A stretch of DNA of 64,000 bases, from contig NZ_JOEY01000003.1 in NCBI RefSeq assembly GCF_000718165.1, positions 197,810 through 261,809 on the forward strand, read 5' to 3'. A model generated the notes under the pieces. That model ran no database searches, was not told the DNA's origin, and saw nothing but the letters and a program-made list of their open reading frames with translations. A program made the position numbers and the translations under genes. This DNA is from Streptomyces fulvoviolaceus. Its GTDB lineage: Bacteria; Actinomycetota; Actinomycetes; Streptomycetales; Streptomycetaceae. Below, in pieces: positions 1-10,000 of the stretch; the stretch's first letter is position 1; every line of letters begins with the position of its first letter.

Positions 1-1
1 C

Positions 2-940
2 GCCGCCGTCGTCGAGGAATGCGGGATCCGGGCCCATCTCGGCGAGGCCTACTTCTCCTCGCAGGGGCCCCGGGGCCGGGAGAAATCCCTGGAGTTCGCG
101 CTACGGCACCGCGGCGGCGCGGGCGGCCGCATCACGACCACCCTCGCCCCGCACGCCCCCTACACCGTCGACGACGCCGACCTCGCCGCCACCGCCGAAC
201 TCGCCCGCGCCCACGGCCTCCCCGTGCACCTCCACGCCTCCGAGAACCGCGACCAGGCCGAGACCAGCCTCGCCCGGCACGGCGTCACACCGATCGAGGT
301 CCTCCAGCGCACCGGGATCCTCGACACCGACGTGCTCATCGCCCACGGCAGCGGCATCCTCGACCGCGACCTGCCCGTCCTCGCAAGTGCCGACGGCCGT
401 ACGGCTGTTGCCACCGCCCCCCGCGGCTACCTCAAGTTCGCCTGGCCCACCACCACACCGGTACGCGCCCTGCACGACATCGGCGTCCCCGTCGGACTCG
501 CCACGGACGGCGCCGCCTCCAACAACTCCCTGGACGTGTGGGAGTCGATGGCCCTCACCGCGCTCATCCAGAAGTCGACCACCGGCGATCCCCGCTGGCT
601 GACGTCCCGTCAAGCCCTGCACCACGCAACGCTGCAGAGCGCCCGTGCGGTCGGCCAGGGCGACACCCTCGGCCGCATCGAGCCCGGCCGGCGCGCGGAC
701 ATCATCCTCGTCGACCTCACCGGCCCGCACACCCAGCCCGTCCACGACCTCGCCGCCACCCTCGTGCACAGCGCCCGCTCCTCCGACGTCCGCACGACGA
801 TCGTCGACGGCCGGATCCTCATGCGCGACCGCGAGCTGCTGACCATCGACGTGCCCGCCGTCGTGGGGGAGCTGGGGGAGCGCATGCCCGCCCTCCTGGA
901 CCGCAGCCACGGCAAGCGCATCCAGGACTACGACACATAG
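2..940 (+). CDS. Amidohydrolase, MTA/SAH deaminase-like (5' partial)
   Basis: The reading frame is open from the window edge to a TAG stop, so the N-terminus lies outside. About 312 residues are present. The family (metal-dependent amidohydrolases of the 5-methylthioadenosine/S-adenosylhomocysteine deaminase and chlorohydrolase type) hydrolyses amino or halogen groups on purines or related rings in the cytosol. Visible family marks are HLHASE (metal-binding histidine region, near residue 75 of the visible part), a following HGSGI segment, and TDGAASNN with the metal-binding aspartate. The C-terminal GRIEPGRRADIILVDL is typical of the composite beta domain. The true substrate cannot be told from sequence. 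The next gene, on the same strand, starts 95 bases downstream. Confidence 0.85.
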   Translation, partial: AAVVEECGIRAHLGEAYFSSQGPRGREKSLEFALRHRGGAGGRITTTLAPHAPYTVDDADLAATAELARAHGLPVHLHASENRDQAETSLARHGVTPIEVLQRTGILDTDVLIAHGSGILDRDLPVLASADGRTAVATAPRGYLKFAWPTTTPVRALHDIGVPVGLATDGAASNNSLDVWESMALTALIQKSTTGDPRWLTSRQALHHATLQSARAVGQGDTLGRIEPGRRADIILVDLTGPHTQPVHDLAATLVHSARSSDVRTTIVDGRILMRDRELLTIDVPAVVGELGERMPALLDRSHGKRIQDYDT

Positions 941-1035
941 GCTCATCCGCTTCCCGAAAAGTTTTCCGGCGCAGCGATGAGTTCCGCCCCTCCCTTCGGT
1001 CACCACCCCGAACGGACCGTTGCACAGGAGGGGTC

Positions 1036-1725
1036 ATGTCGCTTCCGGAGATCGTCCCGCGCGCACAGTGGCGCACGGCACGCGAGGAGTTGCTCGCCAA
1101 GGAGAAGGCCGCCACGCGCGCGCGTGACGCGCTCAACGCCGAGCGGCGCAGGCTGCCCATGGTCGAGGTCGACACGGAGTACGTCTTCGAGGGCGGCGAC
1201 GGCAAGGCCACGCTGCTCGACCTCTTCGAGGGACGCGGCCAACTCGTCGTCCACCACTTCATGTTCGCCCCCGAGTGGGACGCGGGGTGCCGCAGCTGCT
1301 CCGCCTTCCTCGACCAGATCGGACACCTGGCGCACCTGAAGGCGCGCGGGACGACGTTCGCCGCCGTGTCCCGGGCGCCGTACCTCAAGATCCTGCCGTT
1401 CAAGGCGCGGATGGGCTGGACGCTGCCCTGGTACTCGTCGTACGGCAGCGACTTCAACCGCGACTTCGAGGTGACCCTGGACCACGAGGGGGAGCTGTCC
1501 GAGCGGCCCGGCGTCAGCTGCTTCCTGCGGGACCGCGACCGGGTCTTCCACACCTACTCCGCGTACGAACGCGGCCTCGACGGACTCGGCTCCGCCACCA
1601 GCCTGCTGGATCTCACCGCGCTGGGCCGGCAGGAGGAGTGGGAGGAACCCCGGGGGCGCGCGTCGGCTCTGGGGGCGCCCGCGGGCAGTGAGCGCATCCG
1701 GTATCACGATGAGTACGAGGAATGA
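1036..1725 (+). CDS. DUF899 family thioredoxin-like protein
   Basis: This encodes 229 residues and starts at an ATG placed 5-6 bases after an AGGAGGGG ribosome binding site. A longer open frame exists upstream, but it is only a shadow of the amidohydrolase. The protein carries the DUF899 marks: an N-terminal helix rich in E, R and A, then VVHHFMFAPEWDAGCRSCS, where the two cysteines near residues 77-80 sit at the redox site position of thioredoxin folds, and later WYSSYGSDFNRDF. DUF899 proteins are soluble, thioredoxin-like and poorly characterised in bacteria. Length matches the family. No operon partner is evident, and the function beyond a likely redox role is unknown. Confidence 0.85.
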   Translation: MSLPEIVPRAQWRTAREELLAKEKAATRARDALNAERRRLPMVEVDTEYVFEGGDGKATLLDLFEGRGQLVVHHFMFAPEWDAGCRSCSAFLDQIGHLAHLKARGTTFAAVSRAPYLKILPFKARMGWTLPWYSSYGSDFNRDFEVTLDHEGELSERPGVSCFLRDRDRVFHTYSAYERGLDGLGSATSLLDLTALGRQEEWEEPRGRASALGAPAGSERIRYHDEYEE

Positions 1726-1879
1726 CACGAACGGTAGCGGAAGTGACCGTTCGGTAACCAGATTCTCACGCTGCGCGCTGAACGAGTGTCAACTACGTCT
1801 CAGTCCCGCAACTCAGCGAGGCTTTGAGCCCCTGGAAGGCGTTAACTCCTACAAGTACGACGCTTTCTGGAGGTGCAGG

Positions 1880-2068
1880 GTGGTGAACGGGCGAACAGTG
1901 CTCGAACGCTTTCCCGCAGGTGGGCCGCGAGGCTCGTGGCCGGCGGAGGAGTTCGCGCACGCGCGACGTCTTGAAGGCATGCCCGCCGAGGTCGTCATGG
2001 ACCTCGCGACGGACACGTTCCTGGTGATCGTTCGCAGCGGAGAGGCGGCGGTCGACGCCGTCGCGTGA
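1880..2068 (+). CDS. Small conserved-type hypothetical protein (62 aa)
   Basis: The open frame begins upstream at 1688. The best start, however, is the GTG at 1880, six bases after a GGAGG at 1869-1873; a second GTG follows at once. The product is a 62-residue soluble, slightly acidic protein with no membrane segment. It contains RTVLERFPAG near its start and ends in VVMDLATDTFLVIVRSGE, a pattern of short beta strands. I recognise no family. It ends just before the convergent ABC gene, with a small hairpin between the two. The good ribosome site and codon use support a real gene. Confidence 0.55.
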   Translation: MVNGRTVLERFPAGGPRGSWPAEEFAHARRLEGMPAEVVMDLATDTFLVIVRSGEAAVDAVA

Positions 2069-2070
2069 GG

Positions 2071-2813
2071 TCAGCCCGCCTTCGGGGCGGGCACGTTGGC
2101 CGGCACCTTCGCCATAACCCCGGAAGAGGGCACCTTTGCCGTGAACTGTTCCGCCTGGAGTGAGTACAGCTCCGCGTAGACCCCACCGGTCGCCAGCAGC
2201 TCGTCGGGCGTACCGGACTCCACGAGCCGGCCCTGCTCCAGGACGTGCACCAGGTCCGCGTGGCGTACCGACGCCAGGCGGTGGGTGATGAGGATGACCG
2301 TCTGGCCCGTGCCCGCCAGGGCGCGGATCTTCTCGAAGACCTCCAGCTCGGCCCGGGCGTCCAGGGCGGCCGTCGGCTCGTCCACGATCAGGATGCGCCC
2401 GCGCCGGTACGCGGCCCGGGCGATACCGAGCCGCTGCCACTGACCGCCCGACAGCTCGTGCCCGCCGCTGAAGTTGCGGGCCAGCAGGGTGTCCAGGCCG
2501 CGCGGCAGATCCGCCAGCACCTCCTCGGCCCCGGCCTCCGTGACCGCCCCGGCCACGCCCTCCTCGGTGAGGGGTGCCGAGGAGCGGCCGACCGCCACAT
2601 TGACGCGGGCCGTGAACGGCCACCGCTTGAAGTCCTGGGCCACCATCGCCACGCGTTCGGCGAGCAGGTGCCGGTCCGCGGTGGCCGCGTCGACGTCGTC
2701 CCACAGGATCCGGCCGTGATCGGGTGTGTACAGCCCGGCCAGCAGCTTCACCAGGGTCGTCTTGCCGGAGCCGTTCTCGCCGACCAGCGCCACGATCTTG
2801 CCGAGCGGGACCG
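2071..2813 (-). pseudogene. ABC exporter ATP-binding domain, 5' part lost at a transposon end
   Basis: About 245 codons of an ABC exporter nucleotide-binding domain remain. Walker A (GENGSGKTT), the signature (LSGGQWQRLGIARA), Walker B (ILIVDEPTAALD) and the H-loop (LITHR) are all present. Exporters of this type normally have about 600 residues with six membrane helices before the ATPase; none of that is present. Homology begins close to VPLGKIVALVG. The codons read further upstream (to an ATG at 2904) are composed of transposon-end sequence with no ABC similarity. The break coincides with a 5'-TGT sequence at 2814 facing the tns genes, so the gene was most likely cut by that insertion. The missing half is not elsewhere in the window. 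Confidence 0.8.
2074..2092. terminator. Hairpin between convergent genes
   Basis: A GCCCGCC/GGCGGGC stem with a TTCGG loop lies a few bases after the stop of the 62-residue gene and over the last codons of the convergent ABC gene. It could end transcription from both sides. There is no clear T run, so this is an inference. Confidence 0.45.
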
Positions 2814-3057
2814 TGTGTAGGTTCCGCGCCCGAATGAACAATGCGGGTACTTCCTGAACACTGCTTGAACAGTGCTTGGGAGTGCGCCGCTGAGCATTTC
2901 GCAATCATGCCCACTCCGACGGGGTGCATGCGGAGCAGTGCGAATTTCCACCGATGAGGGTGAAGTCCTGCGATCGGAGCAGGTGTTCGGGGTTCGAGTG
3001 CTTGATCGTATGGGTCAGTTGCTCGTGATCAGCACGGGCTGAGCGCGAAGGTGCGCG
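2814..3057 (+). repeat. Left end of the Tn7-like element with repeated short motifs
   Basis: This non-coding stretch lies between the broken ABC gene and tnsA. It starts with TGTGTAGG and contains repeated short words such as ACTGCTTGAACAGTGCTTGG near 2860-2879, where CACTG and CAGTG form an inverted pair. GTGCTTGATC near 2998 and GTGATCAGCAC near 3025 form another partial inverted pair. Tn7 ends carry several transposase-binding sites of about 22 bases. These repeats are candidates, but I could not define a clean consensus. The promoter of the tns operon must also lie here. Confidence 0.5.
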
Positions 3058-3798
3058 ATGGTCGCAACACGTAGGCGTGGCACCGCAGGAGCGGCTGCGT
3101 GGATCCGGTACGGCGAGGACGAGGTGCGGGAGGTGTCGTTCGAGCGGCTTGGGCAGCGGCATTTCGAGGGTTCGGTTCCGTGGCGGGCGATGCGGTCGAG
3201 ACATGGGCAGACACATCTGCCGGGCAGCTACTGGTCGTCGACGACGGGCGGCCAAGTGATCTTCGAGAGTCAGCTGGAGCTTGCCCGGCTGCTTCTGGCG
3301 GACTTCGACCCGGATGTCGTTGGGATTCAAGCGCAGCCGTGCTGGATACGGCACCGGGTGAAGGGGCGGGCGCGTCGCCATGTCCCCGACTTCCTGCTCA
3401 CACTGCGCAGCGGCCTGGTGCGGGTGGTGAACGTGAAGCCTGCCGACCGGGCGAAGGATCCGAAGGTTCGTGAGGCGCTCGCGTGGCCGGGGGAGCTGTT
3501 CTCCGCACACGGGTGGCTGTATGAGGTCTGGTCGGGCTGTGAGCCCGTGGTGTTGAAGAACGTGCGGTTCCTTGCCGGGTATCGGCGACCGTGGGTGGTG
3601 GACAGTGAACTCGTCGATCGGGCACGTGAGCTGGTGGGGGACGGTGACGAACTCGCGGTGGCCGAACACAGGTTGAGCGCCTACGGCGAACGTGAGGATG
3701 TGCGTCCGGCATTGCTGTCGCTGTTGTGGCGGGGGCATTGGACGACGGACCTGACGCGTCCGCTGGGTGGCCGTTCGGTGCTCAGGAGGTGCGCGTGA
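3058..3798 (+). CDS. tnsA: TnsA-like transposon endonuclease subunit
   Basis: The product has 246 residues. In Tn7, TnsA cuts the 5' ends of the transposon while TnsB cuts the 3' ends, giving cut-and-paste transposition. The restriction-endonuclease-type active site is visible: FESQLE (glutamates 70 and 74), VPDF with Asp111, and VRVVNVK with Lys127. The N-terminal part contains a conserved basic stretch, and the C-terminal part probably contacts TnsC. The length is close to that of actinobacterial TnsA proteins. The start is an ATG with only a weak purine-rich site (GCGAAGG). The stop overlaps the GTG of tnsB (GTGA), so the two are translationally coupled. No key residue is missing. Confidence 0.9.
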   Translation: MVATRRRGTAGAAAWIRYGEDEVREVSFERLGQRHFEGSVPWRAMRSRHGQTHLPGSYWSSTTGGQVIFESQLELARLLLADFDPDVVGIQAQPCWIRHRVKGRARRHVPDFLLTLRSGLVRVVNVKPADRAKDPKVREALAWPGELFSAHGWLYEVWSGCEPVVLKNVRFLAGYRRPWVVDSELVDRARELVGDGDELAVAEHRLSAYGEREDVRPALLSLLWRGHWTTDLTRPLGGRSVLRRCA

Positions 3799-5978
3799 GC
3801 GGGGGTGTGGCGGTGCTGCGGACCGGGCTGGTCGTGCAGCATGACGGTGAGCAGTTCACGGTGGTGGAAATATCCGGGAGCCGGATCCTGCTGCAGAGCC
3901 GGTCTGGCGGAGTGCGGCAGGTCGATCTGGGGTGGCTGCTGTCGCATCCGACGACGCGGATTCCGGAAGCCGCCGCCGAGCCGCTGCCGGGGCTGGGAGC
4001 GCAGTTCTCGGCGCTCAGCAAGGAAGAACAGGCGGCGCTTCAGGAGCAATACGTGCATTTGCTGGAGGTGGAGACCGGATACCGGCACGGATCCGCGGAG
4101 TTGGCGCTCGACGGCGAACCGCGTCCGCAGTACGCGCCCGATGTGCCGAAGATGGAGCGCTATGAGGCGAAGGCCGCTGAACTCGGTGTGAGTGTCATGA
4201 CGGTGCGGCGCTGGTTGATGAAGGTCAAAGGCCCCGAAGGAGTGGCCGGACTGCTGCCCGCCGATCGCGGCCGCAGCCCGCTGGGGGAGACGGATCCACG
4301 CTGGATCGACATGTGCCGCAAGGTGCTCGACGAGTACGTCGAGGAGAGTACTCCACCGCGGCATCTAATCATCGCGACCGTCGAGGAGCGCCTTGCCGCG
4401 GAGTTCGGGCGGGACACGGTGAAGCTGCCGAAGAAGACCGCGGCGTACGCGCTGTTGAAGGAACTGGGCCGGGGGCGCAACGCGTTCTCGGGCAGTGCGA
4501 AGGGGCGCCGCTCGATCGCGAACCGCCCGCCGGGCGTCTACGGCAAGCTGAGGGCGACCCGTCCCGGCGAGTATGTGCTCGTTGATACGACAAGGCTGGA
4601 CGTGTTCGCGATGGAGCCGGTCACCTGCCGATGGGTGCAGTGCGAGCTGACCGTTGCCATGGACCTCTACACGCGCTGCATCACGGGGCTCAGGCTGACG
4701 CCGGTGTCGACGAAGGCCGCCGATGTCGCAGCCGTCCTGTATGAGACCGTGCGCCCGCGAACGGACGGAGAGCGGGCGGTCCTGCCGCATCACGGAGTGC
4801 CGAATGCGGTGGTGGTGGACGCAGCACGGCTGGTGGACGCGCGGGGTGAGTGGCTGTTGCCGTCGGTGGCGGCTGAGACGCTGGTGTTCGACCACGGCAA
4901 GATCTACTTGTCGCAGCATGTGCAGGCCGTGTGTGACCGCCTCGGCATGTCGTTGCAGCCGGCCCGGCCGTACACGCCGACGGACAAGGCGCCGGTAGAG
5001 CGCTGGTTTCGGACCCTGCGCGAAGGAGTCCTTGCGGCGCTGCCCGGCTACAAGGGCGCGGATGTGCACAGCCGCGGCAAGGACGTGGAGGAGAAGGCGT
5101 TCTTCTTTCTGCCGGAATTGGAAGCGATCATCCGCGAGTGGATCGACCTGATCTACCACCGGCGCGTCCACTCCGGCTTGTGTATCCCGGAGGCGCCGGG
5201 CCTGGAGATGAGTCCGCTCGATATGTACGAGCACGGCATCCAGCGGGCGGGGCATCTGCGGATCCTGGGGCGCCCAGATCTCGCGTACGACTTCCTCGAG
5301 GTGAAGTGGACCACGATCCAGCACTACGGCGTGGAGATCGGCACCTTGCGCTACAACGGGCCTGCTTTGAAGGGGCGGCGTAACACGACAAGCCCGTATG
5401 GCGGGGTCCACAGCGGGAAGTGGCCGATCGCGATCGACCCTGGGGACATCACTCGCGTCTACATTCAGGATCCCGACCCCAAGAGCAGGCGATGGCATGA
5501 GCTGCGGTGGGAGCACGCGGATGCGCTCGATGGTCCGCTCAGCCGTGAGGCGTTGCAGTACGCGCGCCGGCTGGCGGCCAGGACCCAGCGGTTTCCCGAT
5601 GCCAAGCGCACACTGATCGAGCTGCTGGAGCGGTGGGGCGCCGGGCTGACCGGCAGCCGGGAAGAGCGGCGCATCGCGCTGCGGCTGTCGGATGAGCGAC
5701 TGTCCATCATGGGCCCCGACACGGTTGAGCCAGGCGCCGACGAGGACGATCCTCAGCTGTCCGTTGCGCAGTTGCCGTCGGTGCGTCAGCTCACGGCTTT
5801 GGCCCCCGCCCAGCCCGGAGCCGACGACCGGGATCCGGCTGAGACGTCCGCGATGGATGGGCCTGAGGTGGGGGAGGGCGGGGACGATGACGAGGACGGT
5901 GATCTCGATGCCGTCCCCGAAGACGCGGGCGCGGTCAGCGACGAGGAGTACTACGCGGACGCCTGGGAGGTGTCATGA
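3795..5978 (+). CDS. tnsB: TnsB-like DDE transposase
   Basis: The product is the 727-residue transposase that joins transposon 3' ends to the target. The start is the GTG at 3795, preceded by AGGAGG at 3784-3789. Domains in order: N-terminal DNA-binding part with a helix-turn-helix near residue 130 (AAELGVSVMTVRRWL), the RNase H-like catalytic core, a Mu-type C-terminal beta barrel (KWTTIQHYGVEIGTL region), and a long acidic tail rich in D and E after about residue 660. The catalytic triad is Asp264 (VLVDTT), Asp366 (VFDHGK) and Glu402 (APVERW), with exactly 35 residues between the last two. The gene overlaps tnsA by GTGA and tnsC by ATGA. All active-site residues are present, so it may be active. 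Confidence 0.92.
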   Translation: MSGGVAVLRTGLVVQHDGEQFTVVEISGSRILLQSRSGGVRQVDLGWLLSHPTTRIPEAAAEPLPGLGAQFSALSKEEQAALQEQYVHLLEVETGYRHGSAELALDGEPRPQYAPDVPKMERYEAKAAELGVSVMTVRRWLMKVKGPEGVAGLLPADRGRSPLGETDPRWIDMCRKVLDEYVEESTPPRHLIIATVEERLAAEFGRDTVKLPKKTAAYALLKELGRGRNAFSGSAKGRRSIANRPPGVYGKLRATRPGEYVLVDTTRLDVFAMEPVTCRWVQCELTVAMDLYTRCITGLRLTPVSTKAADVAAVLYETVRPRTDGERAVLPHHGVPNAVVVDAARLVDARGEWLLPSVAAETLVFDHGKIYLSQHVQAVCDRLGMSLQPARPYTPTDKAPVERWFRTLREGVLAALPGYKGADVHSRGKDVEEKAFFFLPELEAIIREWIDLIYHRRVHSGLCIPEAPGLEMSPLDMYEHGIQRAGHLRILGRPDLAYDFLEVKWTTIQHYGVEIGTLRYNGPALKGRRNTTSPYGGVHSGKWPIAIDPGDITRVYIQDPDPKSRRWHELRWEHADALDGPLSREALQYARRLAARTQRFPDAKRTLIELLERWGAGLTGSREERRIALRLSDERLSIMGPDTVEPGADEDDPQLSVAQLPSVRQLTALAPAQPGADDRDPAETSAMDGPEVGEGGDDDEDGDLDAVPEDAGAVSDEEYYADAWEVS

Positions 5979-7096
5979 CCGCCGCGTTCGAGGAGGGGGA
6001 GCGCAACTACAGTCCCGTGCAGTTGACGGGTTTTGTGGAGATGTGCGAGCGGCCCGCCCGCGAGCGTCCGCGGCAGTTGAGCCGGGTGGATATCAAGGCT
6101 CTGACGCGCCGTGAATTCCTCGTCTACAAGGAGCAGCGCGCGGTGTGGCATGCCAACCTCGGGCCGATCAAGACGGGCCAGCTGCTGGAACTGCATGACG
6201 GGCTGGCGGAGATCGTGGACTCGAACCGGCAGGACGGCGACAGGGTGAAGCCCTCGGCGGTGGTCGACGCGTTTCCCGGGTTGGGGAAAACGACCGCGGT
6301 CCTGGACTACGTGAAGAAGTATCACCGTGATCAGATTCTGGTGCACGGCGCCACTACCCCCAGCGGGCACCGCCGCGTCCCGGTCGTGAATATCACGCTC
6401 ACGGGCAACATCACGATCCGCGGCTTGAACGAGGCGATCTGCCGGTTCTATGAACTACCCGAGACCGGCAACGCCGACCAGCTTGCCGCCCGTGCTGCCC
6501 GCGCCGCTCGCGCCATGTGCACGACTGTCATTGTCGTGGACGACATCCATTTCCTCGACCTGCGCCGCACCAACCACCGGGTCGTGGCCAACCACTTCAA
6601 GCACCTGTCCACCGTCTTCCCCGTCACGTTCATCTACGTCGGAGTGGGCGTGGAAGCGCGCGGGGTTCTCACCGATGGTCTCGATGACGAGGACGTGGAC
6701 CTCGCGCAGGCGGCTCGCCGGATGACGACGTTGACACTGCCGCCGTTCACTGTGAAGACGGAGGCTGGGCGGGCGCAGTGGCGCAAGCTGATGCTCGGCA
6801 TCGAACGGCTCCTCGTCCTTGGCGACGGCTACCGCGGCATGCTCGCCGAAGACCTCTCTGACTACCTGTATGCCCGCTCCACCGGCCACTTCGCGTCACT
6901 GATGACGCTCATTGCCCGCGGCTGTCGGCGCGCTGTGGACAGTGGTGAGGAGCGGCTGACCGTGGACCTCATGGACACCGTCAAGAACGATGTGGCGGCC
7001 GAGCGAGGACGCCTAGAACTCCAAGCGGCCCTCCAAGCCGGAACCCTCACCACCAAACCCAGCCGCAAGAAGAAGGGGCCGGGCAGGCGCCCATGA
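5975..7096 (+). CDS. tnsC: TnsC/TniB-like AAA+ transposition regulator
   Basis: The product is a 373-residue AAA+ ATPase. In Tn7-type systems TnsC polymerises on target DNA and links the target selector (TniQ/TnsD) to the TnsAB transposase. Walker A is FPGLGKTT (Lys105) and Walker B is VIVVDDIHF (Asp189, Asp190). The arrangement and length match TniB/TnsC proteins. The C-terminus ends in a basic stretch of K and R that may touch DNA. It overlaps tnsB and tniQ by ATGA at both ends, so the four genes form one translationally coupled operon driven from the left end. Confidence 0.9.
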   Translation: MTAAFEEGERNYSPVQLTGFVEMCERPARERPRQLSRVDIKALTRREFLVYKEQRAVWHANLGPIKTGQLLELHDGLAEIVDSNRQDGDRVKPSAVVDAFPGLGKTTAVLDYVKKYHRDQILVHGATTPSGHRRVPVVNITLTGNITIRGLNEAICRFYELPETGNADQLAARAARAARAMCTTVIVVDDIHFLDLRRTNHRVVANHFKHLSTVFPVTFIYVGVGVEARGVLTDGLDDEDVDLAQAARRMTTLTLPPFTVKTEAGRAQWRKLMLGIERLLVLGDGYRGMLAEDLSDYLYARSTGHFASLMTLIARGCRRAVDSGEERLTVDLMDTVKNDVAAERGRLELQAALQAGTLTTKPSRKKKGPGRRP

Positions 7097-10000
7097 CCCT
7101 CAACACCGTGGCCATGGCGCCCGCGTTCTCGACTGAGCGGCTCCCCTATGTGGTGCAGCCGCTGCCGGGCGAGGCCCTGGACAGCTGGATCGAAGCCTAC
7201 GCTCGCCAACTCATCGTCACCTCCCGCGAGTTCCTGACCTTTATCGGACTTCCCGGCACCCACCCCGAGCGCATGCTGGTCAAACTCCTTCCCGAAGAGG
7301 CGGCTGTGCTCGCCCGGCGCTGCGGAGCCCCGCCCGAGGTGTTGCGCGCGATGACGCTGGAACCCTTTGACCAGATCACCGTGACGGTCCGGCACACCAC
7401 GCGCGGGCTCGGCTCCCCGCCGCGCTGGCGCCGGCACAAGGGCAGCAGGTACTGCCCCACCTGCCTGGCCGAGACCGGCGGCCGCTGGCTATTGTCCTGG
7501 CGCAGCCCCTGGACCTTTGCCTGTACCCGGCACGCCCAACTCCTGGTGGAGACCTGCGAAGGGTGCGGTCAGCGCCCGCACCCCGCCGGCCGTCACCCCG
7601 CGGGCGTGACGAACCCGGCTCTCTGCACCATGGCGCGCGACCTCGCGCGCGGCAGCAAAGGCGCACGCCTGCCCTGCCACACCGACCTCACCACTGCTGT
7701 GGCCCAGCCGATTCCTGCCGACGGCCAGATCATCCGCGCCCAGCACTATGTCGACACTGTCATCCGCGGCCACACAGACCGCGACCGAGACCCCCACCAA
7801 CCGCACCCGAGCCTGGAAGAACTCTTCTTCCTCGCCTGGCGGTGTCTGGCCACGCTCCACGACGACACCCTCCCCATCCCCCAATCGGCTTCGCATCTCC
7901 TGCAGGAAGCAGGCGGACACGCCCTGGCCCTGCTGACCGGGCTCAGCAACGAGACGGCCACTGATGTGGCGGTCGGCACCGCGCTCGCCATGACCGTCCT
8001 GGAGCGCGACCACCCCCACAGTGATGCGGTACTGCGCTGGATCGCCGACTCGCACCTGCGCAAAGACGGCTCCATGGAAGTGTCCGTGAAGGTCAGCTCC
8101 TGGCGCACGGCTTGCTCACCGGCCACCGTGACGCGCGCGTTGACCGTCATCGACACCCGCCTGCGGATCATCGACCGGCTGCGCTTTGCCACGACCTCAC
8201 GCACCCCACAACCGCCCGCCGCGCATCCCGAGCTGATCGAGCACCGCGCCGCGGCGATCCCGGCGACGCTGTGGCCGTCGTGGAGCATGAGGCTCATGCC
8301 GCACCAGATCGGCGGGCCCAGGGGTGCGAAGGCCGCCGAGTTCCGGGCCGGGCTCAGCGCACTCCTCCTGGTCGTCCGCTCCACCAGCCGCGTCTATCGC
8401 GACGCACTCGCACTTCTCGGCGACCCCGTGCCCCCGAGCTTCGTCAAGAGCATGGTCACCCGCCTCGACCGCCAGTACCTGACTCCCCTACTGGCCGCGC
8501 TGACACAACTGGCAGACGCCCTCGACGATCATGGATCGCCCATCGACTACCAGCGGCGCCGGAGCCTGGCCGACACCGGTCTGACCATCGACCGCCAGGC
8601 CTACCGGCAACTCGTCGCCCAAAACCGTTGGCGCACTCCCACCGACCGAAGCCTCGACGCCCTGGACAGCTATCTCAGGGCGATGTGGACCGGCACGCTC
8701 ACCGACACCAACCACCGCCTGAACGACCTGCGCTTTCGAGCGGATCCTGCGGTGCGTGCCTTCCTGTTCGACCAGGCCGCCGGACACCTGAAGCGACTGG
8801 GCATCGACGAACCCGTCACCTGGGAACCACCATCCGAGTGGGTCCGCGGCATCCCCTGGCCCGGCACCGAACCGGTCGACATCAGCGCGGAGGAATTCCG
8901 GCGCACCGCAGCACGCCACCGCAAACTCACTGATGTCGCCGACTCCCTGGGCATCGGCCTTGAGCACGCCCGCCTGTACGTCGAACTCGCCAGCACCATC
9001 CCTACAGTTCAGCGGAGGACTCTCGGCTCCCCTCGCGGTCCGCGTACCACGGCCCCAGACGCGGCAGCCCTGCATGACCTGTACGTCACCCAGGGCCTCT
9101 CCCTTCGGGGTATGCGCAAGGCCACCGGTTCCAGCGTGGAGGTGCTCAAGGCGGCACTCCGGGAAGCTGGTATCGCCATACGCCAACCCCGGGAGCGGGC
9201 CAGCAGGGGATACCGCCTCGATCGTGACTGGCTCTATGAGCAGTACGCCGTGAAGTGCCGGGGCTTTGCCGAGATAGCCGAAGAAGTCAAAATGGACGTG
9301 CGCACCGTTCGCCGTATCGCCCGCACGCTCGGCTTCTCGATCAGGCGACACGAAGGAGTACCCCGGGATTTCACCGAGACCACTCGCGGACTGGACCTGC
9401 CCCACGCCGTGTATCAGGCGTTCTGCGGACGCAACGCGGTGCAGCGGGTCAGAAACGTCAGTCTGCTGATCGATCACCCTACGGTCGCTGAGGCCGCCGC
9501 AGCCTGCGGTATCCGCGTCGCAGACCTTCAGCGGCAGACGGTAGTCATCGAGAATTCCACCGGGTTCCGCCTCCTGGACACCTCGGAATCGCCGCGGCTT
9601 ACCGCCCAGGGCCGACAACTCCTGCACGATGCCACACCGGTGCTTGAGCGCTACGCCCGCCTGTACGCCGATAATCCTGGCGCCGCATCTGGCGTGTACG
9701 GGAGAAGCCCCCGCACCGCCGCCCCTGCCCCAGACATCCTTCGAGATCTCTACGTCGACCAGGGGCTCTCCCTCCATAAACTCAGGGATACCACCGGCGC
9801 CAGCATCACCGTCCTCAAGCAAGCCCTGAGCAGCGCTGGAATCGAGATCCGCAAACAGGGGCACCGCCCCGGATACTCCTACCAGATCGACCGCGACTGG
9901 CTGTATGAGCAGTACGTCGTGCAGCACCGAACCTTCAGCGACATCGCCGATGAGATCGGGGCGGTCTCGACAACCGTCCTCAACATCGCCAGAAAACACA

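Noticed and set aside
945..1000. CCGAAAAGTTTTCCGG as a terminator after the amidohydrolase
   Set aside because: The stem is short and AT-rich for this genome, with no loop of usual size; not supported enough to list.
19..1035. Long plus-strand open frame extending the DUF899 gene upstream
   Set aside because: The upstream 339 codons are an arginine- and proline-rich shadow of the amidohydrolase; the ATG at 1036 has a strong ribosome site and the family start.
2814..2904. An extended N-terminus for the ABC protein starting at 2904
   Set aside because: The first 30 codons lie in transposon-end sequence and have no likeness to ABC exporters; the reading frame there is accidental.
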